From contig JAMCZD010000417.1 in NCBI GenBank assembly GCA_023473405.1, positions 1 to 16,838 of the forward strand: a stretch of 16,838 nucleotides of DNA. Direction: 5' to 3'. Both the position numbers and the translations under genes were made by a program. The notes below the pieces were generated by a model that saw only the letters and a list, made by a program, of their open reading frames with translations, had not been told where the DNA came from and did not search any database. Numbering within the stretch: the first letter of the stretch is position 1; every line of letters begins with the position of its first letter. Positions 7,349-13,574 of the stretch are shown piece after piece. Source of the DNA: Candidatus Omnitrophota bacterium (GTDB taxonomy: Bacteria > Verrucomicrobiota > Verrucomicrobiia > Limisphaerales > UBA1319).

Positions 7349-8464
7349 TCATTTTAGGGGTCGGTTGGTTAACAGCCCAATGCAGCGCCCGCGGTTTCCC
7401 ACGGCACAGTAATAGAGATAGAAGGTGGCGTTGGCTGGATTATAGACGAGGGAAATCTTGTGGGCGTACTGACGGTCCAATCCGCCCGGATGACCTCCGG
7501 CCTTGTAAAGCGGTTCGGGGTGGGATGTCCAGTGGCGCAAGTCCCGCGAGAAGGCGGCCATGATGTGCGCCCCGCCTTTGCCCACTCCGAAATAGAACAT
7601 CACCCAGTGATTGCCGTCGCGGAACACCTTGCCATCGGAACAGAACTGACTGTCATAACCGCCTGGGCGAACGCGAACGACGGGGTTTTGGTCATAGCGT
7701 TTCCAATCGAGCAAGTTGGTCGAGAGGGCGACGCCCATTTGCTCAGTGCCGTCGTTGGCCGCATTATAGAAGTCGTAGAACTTGCCGCCTTGCTCGACCA
7801 GCCACGGTTGGTAAATGCAGTCCTTTTCCCAGGCGCCGCAGTCTGAATCCCGCACGGAGAGAATTGGCGTGTTTTTGGCCCGGTGCCACGTCAATCCGTC
7901 GTCGCTTACCGCCACGCCCTCGTAACCCGGGCGCAATTCATAACCGCCCTGTCGCGGGTAACAGCCGTAGAGAGTCCAGTATTTGCCGCTGCGCTGCTTG
8001 AGCAAGCGTGGCGCCTTGAGATCGTAAGAATCGTAAAGGAACGCGCCGATGACGCAACCGCCGTGGTCAAACTCGTTCGAAGGGCCGAAGCCCATCGACA
8101 GGCGCGGGTTGGTCCATTGGACGAGATTGGTGCTCTCGACCACGAAGCTATTGTAACCATGTCCATTGAACCCGATGAAGCTCATGAACCATTTCCCCGG
8201 CCGGCCTGGGAGTTGATAAACCGTCGGCACATCGAAGTTGTGAAACTCCTCGTGGCCGGGAATCTTGAAGTCGGAAGGGATGACTGGATCTGCGTGGTAA
8301 TGCCAACCCCGGAAAGGCGCCGACCACGCGTCCAGAGTGGTCTGGTCAATCGACTGCGCGTTGTCCTGGGTTTGCGCCAAAGCAATGCCGCCAGCCAAAA
8401 GAATCCCAATCACGGAAAGGAAATTTCTCCATTTAAACCGCGCCACCGTTCGTACTGTATTCAT
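7349..8464 (-). CDS. Secreted five-bladed beta-propeller glycosidase-like protein (GH32/43/GH130-type fold)
   Basis: Predicted exported protein of 371 aa with a clear signal peptide (RWRNFL-like basic start, hydrophobic 15-28, cleavage at ALA-Q, residue 30). The remainder has the repeated blade pattern of five-bladed glycosidase propellers: GKWFMSFIG (90-98), SFVVESTNLVQWT (106-118), GKYWTLYGCYP (160-170), GVAVSDDGLTWHRA (183-196), GKFYDFYNA (227-235), GVALSTNLLDWKR (244-256), NHWVMFYFG (285-293), AAFSRDLRHWT (303-313) and ATFYLYYCAV (346-355). The recurrent 'S.D...W' segments mark blade ends. Acidic candidates near blade starts include Asp78, Asp216 and Asp277 in CSDGKV. The exact family and substrate are not assignable. 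It is the only minus-strand gene of this hydrolase group and has its own promoter-like sequence at 8471-8499. Confidence 0.8.
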   Translation of the reverse strand: MNTVRTVARFKWRNFLSVIGILLAGGIALAQTQDNAQSIDQTTLDAWSAPFRGWHYHADPVIPSDFKIPGHEEFHNFDVPTVYQLPGRPGKWFMSFIGFNGHGYNSFVVESTNLVQWTNPRLSMGFGPSNEFDHGGCVIGAFLYDSYDLKAPRLLKQRSGKYWTLYGCYPRQGGYELRPGYEGVAVSDDGLTWHRAKNTPILSVRDSDCGAWEKDCIYQPWLVEQGGKFYDFYNAANDGTEQMGVALSTNLLDWKRYDQNPVVRVRPGGYDSQFCSDGKVFRDGNHWVMFYFGVGKGGAHIMAAFSRDLRHWTSHPEPLYKAGGHPGGLDRQYAHKISLVYNPANATFYLYYCAVGNRGRCIGLLTNRPLK

Positions 8465-8470
8465 GGGGAG

Positions 8471-8499
8471 ATTTCAGATCAAACCGGTAGAAATGACAA
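8471..8499 (-). promoter_or_regulatory. Promoter of the beta-propeller gene, predicted leaderless
   Basis: On the minus strand TTGTCA (8499-8494) and TGAAAT (8476-8471) are separated by exactly 17 bp, matching five of six and four of six consensus positions. A start 7 bases past the -10 falls on 8464, the A of the ATG. No Shine-Dalgarno is present before this gene, consistent with a leaderless transcript. Confidence 0.45.
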
Positions 8500-8524
8500 G
8501 CGCATCAGTTCAAAATTTTGCCTG

Positions 8525-8553
8525 TTTACATTAAAAAAGAAGCGCGCGATAAA
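8525..8553 (+). promoter_or_regulatory. Divergent promoter facing the small ORF pair, predicted leaderless
   Basis: TTTACA (8525-8530) and GATAAA (8548-8553) are separated by exactly 17 bp, matching five of six and four of six consensus positions. A start 7 bases past the -10 falls on 8560, the A of the ATG of the small ORF. It is back to back with the minus-strand promoter, with 25 bp between the two -35 boxes, so a shared regulator could act there. Confidence 0.42.
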
Positions 8554-8559
8554 TCCAAC

Positions 8560-8709
8560 ATGAACGTTCCTTTCAATATGGTGGAAATGGACTGGTGTGA
8601 GGTTGGCCGGTTGGCAGAGCAGCCTGAATATCAAATCCTGCCGGTATTGAAGAAGATGGTATTTGAAGTGGCAAATGAACTCGGAAAATCCAGTCCCTAT
8701 CATTCCTAA
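8560..8709 (+). CDS. Small hypothetical protein (49 aa)
   Basis: A 49-residue ORF starting MNVPFNMVEMDWCEVGRLAE and ending GKSSPYHS. Composition is protein-like: an acidic amphipathic stretch, then the helix-like ILPVLKKMVFEVANELGK. The codon choice is ordinary. It has a promoter-like sequence ending 6 bases before its ATG. No family is recognised and no signal peptide or membrane segment is present. Its 3' end overlaps the next small ORF by 35 bases in another frame. It may be a real short gene or a gene remnant. Confidence 0.4.
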   Translation: MNVPFNMVEMDWCEVGRLAEQPEYQILPVLKKMVFEVANELGKSSPYHS

Positions 8710-8884
8710 AGGGCGTCCGATCAGTTGGGACGACTGGCTCAAGGGCCGGCGTGCGCGTCGCGAAACCGGCAACCGCGTTGCGCCTGAAATCATTCGCCGC
8801 CCGTCGAGCTCGAGCGATCATCGTCTCAGGAAGCTCTTCAACGGTAAACGTGGTTTGCCGTTCAGGAAAGCCGAGGCTTTATGA
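8675..8884 (+). CDS. Small basic hypothetical protein (69 aa)
   Basis: A 69-residue ORF from ATG 8675 (a TTG at 8663 is also in frame). The N-terminal third, PVPIIPKGRPISWDDWLKGR (7-26), looks like constrained protein sequence. The rest is strongly basic, with Arg/Lys clusters (RRARRE, RRPSSSSDHRLRKLFNGKR), and might bind nucleic acid or be disordered. It overlaps the end of the preceding ORF by 35 bases, so translation could be coupled. No family is recognised. It is 154 bp upstream of the ferredoxin-type gene on the same strand; a shared transcript is possible but unproven. Confidence 0.4.
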   Translation: MNSENPVPIIPKGRPISWDDWLKGRRARRETGNRVAPEIIRRPSSSSDHRLRKLFNGKRGLPFRKAEAL

Positions 8885-9037
8885 AGCGTCTTTTGGCCGC
8901 CGCAAAAACGACGACGCGCGTCACCGCGACACATCCTTCGCGCGAATCCATCAAGGCGGTTGCGATCCGTTTTTGTGGTTTGGAGTAACAAGAATTAGCT
9001 TGTGGACTGGGGCGTTTGGCCGAAGGATATTCCTCGA

Positions 9038-10057
9038 ATGAATCGCCAGAGTCAATCTGCCCCAATGACTGAGACGCCGGAACCGCAGTCCGTAAATATC
9101 GGGCCGGGCCGGATTCTGGTTTGTCAATGTTCCTACGCCCGGGTCGTGGCGGGGACGGTCGTGGCGGAGGTGTTACGCCGTCTAAGGGAAGAGGGCGTCA
9201 GATTTGATTGTGTGGATGATCTTTGCGAGTTGGCGGCACAGCGGGACCCTAGGCTGAAGAGAATGGTTGAGGGAGGGCAGGGGATTACAATCGCCGCTTG
9301 CTACCCTCGCGCCGTAAGGTGGTTGTTTGCCATGGGCCAGGCCCATTTGCCCGCAACCGGGGTTACGATTCTCAACATGCGGGTGCAAAGCGGGAGGCAA
9401 GTGGCGGAAGCATTGCTTGGTCAGTGCGAAGGCACCGGCGATGCGATTGGTTCCAGAACTCAAGCCGGCGACACGGAGAACGTGACGAGTCCGGCAGGAA
9501 GCATCGGACCGGACACAGCGAAGATCAATCCGGACGGGTGGCTGCCATGGTTTCCAGTAATTGATTATGATCGTTGCACGCACTGCGCGCAGTGCCTGAG
9601 TTTCTGTCTGTTCGGGGTCTTCGGCGTGAGCGCCCAACGACGGATCGAGGTTCAGAATCCGGTCCGTTGCAAGCCTAATTGCCCGGCCTGCGCCCGAGTT
9701 TGCCCCGAGGTGGCCATTTTATTTCCGAAATACAAAGCAGGACCAATCAGCGGGGACGAAATCAAGCCCGAAGAGTTGGAGCGGGAGAAATTGAAGGTGG
9801 ATATTTCGGCGTTGTTGGGAGGCAACTTGCACCAATTGCTCCGTGAGCGCAACCGGCGGGAGCCGCACCGCTTTTCACCCGGACGCGACGCCGATCAGGC
9901 GCGGAGGGAGCGGAGGGAATGGTTGGCGAAACTGGTGGGACTGGTGGATATCCCGCCCGAAGTTTTGAGGTCATTGCCCATCCCTGAGGAAATGAAACCG
10001 AGCAAGGCCGGCTCATCCGGCAGTCCTGACACCGGCTCCGAGGAACCGGGCACGTGA
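9038..10057 (+). CDS. Ferredoxin-type 2x[4Fe-4S] protein with HdrA-like cysteine N-terminal domain
   Basis: A 339-aa soluble redox protein. The N-terminal part (about 24-130) has ILVCQCSY (Cys29, Cys31), DCVDDLC (Cys58, Cys63) and ITIAACYPRAVRW (Cys88), a pattern reminiscent of the N-terminal region of heterodisulfide-reductase HdrA and related iron-sulfur subunits. Residues 140-165 are a probable linker. The ferredoxin part has CxxCxxCxxxC (Cys180, 183, 186, 190), then CxxxCxxCxxxC (Cys211, 215, 218, 222), enough for two [4Fe-4S] clusters. The C-terminal 100 residues are charged and of unknown role. ATG 9038 has AAGGA at 9023-9027 and is preferred over GTG 9002. It lies 19 bp before the radical SAM gene, so it probably donates electrons to that enzyme or to the DUF116 domain. 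No membrane segments. Domain calls are from motifs only. Confidence 0.8.
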   Translation: MNRQSQSAPMTETPEPQSVNIGPGRILVCQCSYARVVAGTVVAEVLRRLREEGVRFDCVDDLCELAAQRDPRLKRMVEGGQGITIAACYPRAVRWLFAMGQAHLPATGVTILNMRVQSGRQVAEALLGQCEGTGDAIGSRTQAGDTENVTSPAGSIGPDTAKINPDGWLPWFPVIDYDRCTHCAQCLSFCLFGVFGVSAQRRIEVQNPVRCKPNCPACARVCPEVAILFPKYKAGPISGDEIKPEELEREKLKVDISALLGGNLHQLLRERNRREPHRFSPGRDADQARRERREWLAKLVGLVDIPPEVLRSLPIPEEMKPSKAGSSGSPDTGSEEPGT

Positions 10058-10076
10058 AATTTTCGCCTATTGTCGA

Positions 10077-11660
10077 ATGTCTACATCGATTGCCAAAGCT
10101 AAGCTGCGTCCTGCGGTTGTCCTGGTAGCCGACCGCACCCTGAGCGCCCGATACCGGGTGCTCTTCGAAGGCATTTTTGCCACGATGCAAACCACGCATG
10201 TTCCAGAATGGGCCATGCGCCGTTTGGTTTCGCCTCCGGTTGCGGTCGATGCCGCGGGGCGCGCGCATGCGGTGCCTTTGGGGATGCGCCGGCTCGAAGC
10301 GGCCTTGCTGGCGCACACGCCATTGACCGATACCGACGTGGTCTGCACCACACCGGAGGCTCTGCCAAGGTTGTTGGGCCCTTGGACCAAGATCGTTGGC
10401 GTCAGCTCGAGCGACCCGCTGGGGCAGGGGATGAGCAACACGACAACCACCCAGTTCTGGGAGGGTGAGCTCTACACCCGGCACTGGATGAGCCGCATGA
10501 TGGCGGACATAAAGTCAGCCAAGCAGAGATATGGATTCAGTGTGGTGGCCGGCGGCGCCGGGGCCTGGCAGTGGGTACGTTACCCGGAGGAGGCGGAGAG
10601 CCAGGGGATTGATTGCGTTTTTGACGGATATTTCGAGGACATCGGGCCGGGTTTATTTCTCGAACTGATGGCCGGCAAGGCTGCGCCGCGGGTAGTCGAG
10701 GAAAGTGGGACCGCGCTGGAACGTCTGCGGCCGATCCGGGGCGGCACGGTCTTGGGCGTGGTCGAGATTTCGCGCGGGTGCGGCAAGGCCTGTCAGTTTT
10801 GCACGGTCAGCGCCAAGAAGATGGGGCATTTACCGGTTGACACCATCGTGGCGGACCTCGAAACGAACGGAGTCAATGGCCTGACAGCCGTGGTCAATGG
10901 GAGCGAAGATTTCTTTCGTTACGGCGGCACCGGTGTGAGCGTCAATTTTGAACGGCTGCACACGTTATTGTCCCGGGTTCGAACGGTGCCCGGGTTGAGT
11001 TTCATTCAGATCGACCACGCCAACATTTCCTCGGTGCTGCAGTTTAGCATCGAACAGCTTGCCGAGGTCCGGCGGTTGCTGGCATGGACCCAGCCGGTCG
11101 AGTATTTGTGGGTGAACATGGGGATCGAAAGCGCCAATGGCCACCTGGTGCATGCCAATGGCAAAGGCAAAATCGCCCCATTCGACCCGGCGGATTGGGA
11201 AGAGATGGTCAAGGAAGCGGCTCACCGGATTATACAGAGCGGTTTTTTCCCAGTGTTCAGCATTATTTTGGGTTTGCCGGGTGAGACTCCTGAGGATGTG
11301 CGGCGCACGTTGGAGTTGGTGCGGTACCTGGGGAGACAGCGGGCGGTCGTGTTCCCTGTCTTTCATGAACCGGTTCGTTTCGACGACCCCAAACGCGGGC
11401 AGTCATTCCACCTGGGCGTGATGCGTCCGGACCATTTGGAACTATACACGACCTGCTACGAGATCAATTTCAAATGTGTGCCCCGGCTTTATTGGGACAA
11501 TCAGCGTGCCGGTGGGGTGCCTTTTTGGAAGCGCGCCTTGGTCCAGGCCCTTGGAAAGGCTGAAATCCGCGCCTGGCGCCGCAATTTCGCCCGGACACGA
11601 AAACAAATCTCGACGCCAACCGACGCCATGCCGATAATGGGCAAAATGGTTGCGAAATAG
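10077..11660 (+). CDS. B12-binding-type radical SAM protein
   Basis: A 527-aa radical SAM enzyme. The N-terminal ~215 residues resemble a cobalamin-binding Rossmann domain, with DVVCTTPEALPRLL, KIVGVSSSDPLGQG (105-118), FSVVAGGAGAWQW (154-166) and the GYFED segment. The classic DxHxxG that ligates cobalamin is not seen, so B12 binding, if real, would lack His ligation. The SAM-radical cluster motif CxxxCxxC is RGCGKACQFC (Cys235, 239, 242). Downstream barrel features include NGSEDFF (274-280), WVNMGIES (345-352) and ILGLPGETPED (397-407), the SAM-pocket motif. Chemistry could be methylation, C-C bond formation or ring formation; the substrate is unknown. It sits 19 bp after the ferredoxin-type gene and 171 bp before the isoprenyl synthase fusion, pointing to an isoprenoid substrate by context only. 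Confidence 0.85.
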   Translation: MSTSIAKAKLRPAVVLVADRTLSARYRVLFEGIFATMQTTHVPEWAMRRLVSPPVAVDAAGRAHAVPLGMRRLEAALLAHTPLTDTDVVCTTPEALPRLLGPWTKIVGVSSSDPLGQGMSNTTTTQFWEGELYTRHWMSRMMADIKSAKQRYGFSVVAGGAGAWQWVRYPEEAESQGIDCVFDGYFEDIGPGLFLELMAGKAAPRVVEESGTALERLRPIRGGTVLGVVEISRGCGKACQFCTVSAKKMGHLPVDTIVADLETNGVNGLTAVVNGSEDFFRYGGTGVSVNFERLHTLLSRVRTVPGLSFIQIDHANISSVLQFSIEQLAEVRRLLAWTQPVEYLWVNMGIESANGHLVHANGKGKIAPFDPADWEEMVKEAAHRIIQSGFFPVFSIILGLPGETPEDVRRTLELVRYLGRQRAVVFPVFHEPVRFDDPKRGQSFHLGVMRPDHLELYTTCYEINFKCVPRLYWDNQRAGGVPFWKRALVQALGKAEIRAWRRNFARTRKQISTPTDAMPIMGKMVAK

Positions 11661-11743
11661 CTTGCGCCGATGGAAATTGCTCATGCCATTCTGATATGCG
11701 GGTGTTATATGAATATGAGGCGGGCGGCAGTCTAGCTGTCTTG

Positions 11744-11758
11744 ACCGCGTGGCGCGGT
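11744..11758. repeat. Short GC hairpin in the 171-bp spacer before the DUF116 fusion gene
   Basis: ACCGCG (11744-11749) and CGCGGT (11753-11758) form a perfect 6-bp stem with a TGG loop. No T-tract follows on either strand, so an intrinsic terminator is unlikely. TTGACC lies just upstream at 11741-11746. The rest of the spacer (11661-11831) holds no gene I can support. The sequence GCTCATG occurs near both ends (about 11679 and 11827). Confidence 0.25.
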
Positions 11759-11831
11759 GGATGTTGCGCGGACGCCGGCGTTCATGCCGCTAACGTCTGG
11801 CTGACAACCGCTTAATTGATTTCAATCGCTC

Positions 11832-13556
11832 ATGCTTGCCCCAGTGCTCAACTTGCCGCGACCGGCGCCGCTGCCGCGGTTTCGGCCTCCGCATAAGAAC
11901 ATACCGCAAACCAAGATCGAGCGGGACCACTTGCTGCGGACCATTCGCCATTACGTTGCGGGCAAGCCACTTACTCCGCCTCTTTCAATGCACGAGCTGG
12001 ACTTGCACGCCCAACAGATACTCAGCGGCACGCAGACCGATCCGATCTATCGAAACTACGTTACGATCCTGATCAATAACGAAATCTGGCGCGAACCTTT
12101 GGCGGCCGTGCCCTATCACCGGCGGCTGCTTCTCCTGCCAAAATGCCTGCGCTTGGAAACCAAGTGCCCCGCACTCTTCGATGGGTTCGGATTGCTCTGC
12201 CGTCAATGCGGGCTTTGCTCGATTCAGGACCTGCAGGCCGAAGGGGAACGATTGGGCTACGCGGTTTTGGTAGCCGAGGGATCGGCCGTGGTAATGTCGC
12301 TCATTCAAACCGGCAAGATTGAGGCCATCATCGGGGTCAGTTGCATGTCCGTGTTGGAGCAGGCCTTCCCGTACATGGAGGCGGCGGCCATACCCGGGCT
12401 TGCCATACCATTACTCCAGGACGACTGCCAGGATACCACCGTCGATTTGGATTGGGTTTGGGAGGTCATTCACTTGACCAGTGAAGACCGCACCCGGCGG
12501 CTCGATCTCATCGGCCTGCGGGAAGAAGTTGAGTCCTGGTTTACACTCGATGCCCTCGAAAAGACCATGGGACCGGCTCAGAACGAAACGGAGCTCCTGG
12601 CTCGAGGTTGGCTGGCACGCGCCGGCAAACGCTGGCGCCCGTTCCTCACCGTGGCGGCTTACCAGGCAATGCGCGATCAGCCCGAGTCAGCCCTGCCGTT
12701 CGACCTGCGTCGAATCGCGCTGGCGGTCGAGTGCTTCCACAAGGCCTCGCTTATCCATGACGACATTGAGGACGAAGACCAGTTTCGCTACGGCGAAAAA
12801 ACGCTTCACGCCGAACACGGCATTCCGGTGGCATTGAACGTCGGCGACCTGCTGATCGGTGAGGGGTACCGCTTAATAGCTGCGAGCGAGGTTGATTCGG
12901 ATCGAAAGGCCGAGATGTTGTGGGTGGCTGCTGAAGGCCAGCGCAAGCTGTGCGCCGGCCAAGGAGCTGAGCTGGCCTGGATGCGGCATCCCGAGCCGCT
13001 TAGCTCGTTGCGAGTGCTCGATATATTTCGCAATAAGACCGCTCCCGCTTTTGCGGTCTCATTGCTTTTGGGAACCATTTACGCCGGCAGCCATGAAGCC
13101 GTGGCGGATGTTATCAGGGAATTCAGCGAAGCCTTGGGCATTGCCTACCAGATTCGTGACGATCTGAATGATTTGGGCGGCGGGGTCGAATCAAATGATT
13201 TAACGGCCATGCGCCCCAGCCTGTTGCTAGCCATCGCTTACGAGCGCGCCCGGGGCGAACCCAAGTCTGTTCTCGAAGCCCTCTGGCGGCGATCCCTAAA
13301 AGATGGGATCACGATCGACCAAATCGAGCGCTGGTTCGGCCAATTCAAGGCTGATCAACGAGCCCGGCAACTGCTTGAGACTTTCAAGGAGGAAGCCGTT
13401 CGGTCCTTGCACAAATTGGACCATGCCAGTCTCAAGGGCCTATTGCGCCGGGTGATCGGCAAAATCTTCAATCCCACGGAAATCAAGGGATGGTGCCATC
13501 AAGTCGAGGCGCAAAAGGGAGGCGGACGGTTGCCCATCGCCGATGCGGCTGGGTAA
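11832..13556 (+). CDS. DUF116 domain fused to all-trans polyprenyl diphosphate synthase
   Basis: A 574-aa two-domain protein. Residues 95-215 match the DUF116 pattern: PKCLRLETKCPALFDG (Cys105, Cys112), LLCRQCGLCSI (Cys123, 126, 129), IIGVSCMSVLEQ (Cys171) and PLLQDDCQDTTVDLD (Cys199). The seven cysteines suggest a metal or Fe-S site. Residues 240-540 are a trans-isoprenyl diphosphate synthase, which condenses allylic diphosphates with IPP. It has AGKRWRP (264-270, IPP binding), the first Asp-rich motif DDIED (310-314) and the second DDLND (443-447). Small residues before the first motif (Ala305, Ser306) and the lack of an insertion in it predict a C20 or longer product rather than farnesyl. 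All catalytic acidic residues are present. No Shine-Dalgarno is visible. It is 18 bp before the prenyltransferase-like gene. The fusion is unusual: stand-alone synthases are about 300-350 aa. Confidence 0.9.
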   Translation: MLAPVLNLPRPAPLPRFRPPHKNIPQTKIERDHLLRTIRHYVAGKPLTPPLSMHELDLHAQQILSGTQTDPIYRNYVTILINNEIWREPLAAVPYHRRLLLLPKCLRLETKCPALFDGFGLLCRQCGLCSIQDLQAEGERLGYAVLVAEGSAVVMSLIQTGKIEAIIGVSCMSVLEQAFPYMEAAAIPGLAIPLLQDDCQDTTVDLDWVWEVIHLTSEDRTRRLDLIGLREEVESWFTLDALEKTMGPAQNETELLARGWLARAGKRWRPFLTVAAYQAMRDQPESALPFDLRRIALAVECFHKASLIHDDIEDEDQFRYGEKTLHAEHGIPVALNVGDLLIGEGYRLIAASEVDSDRKAEMLWVAAEGQRKLCAGQGAELAWMRHPEPLSSLRVLDIFRNKTAPAFAVSLLLGTIYAGSHEAVADVIREFSEALGIAYQIRDDLNDLGGGVESNDLTAMRPSLLLAIAYERARGEPKSVLEALWRRSLKDGITIDQIERWFGQFKADQRARQLLETFKEEAVRSLHKLDHASLKGLLRRVIGKIFNPTEIKGWCHQVEAQKGGGRLPIADAAG

Positions 13557-13574
13557 GACCGGTTCAATCCTCGA

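Noticed and set aside
8881..8988. 35-aa ORF overlapping the basic small ORF by ATGA
   Set aside because: The overlap is typical of coupled genes, but the peptide is short, low in complexity (AAAKTTTR) and shows no recognisable feature; too weak to list as a gene.
9002..9037. GTG start at 9002 for the ferredoxin-type protein
   Set aside because: ATG 9038 has an AAGGA upstream and shares its start context with another gene of the cluster; the extra 12 residues show no domain feature.
11744..11758. Hairpin as terminator of the radical SAM gene
   Set aside because: Short stem, no T-tract, and the downstream gene is probably part of the same functional cluster.
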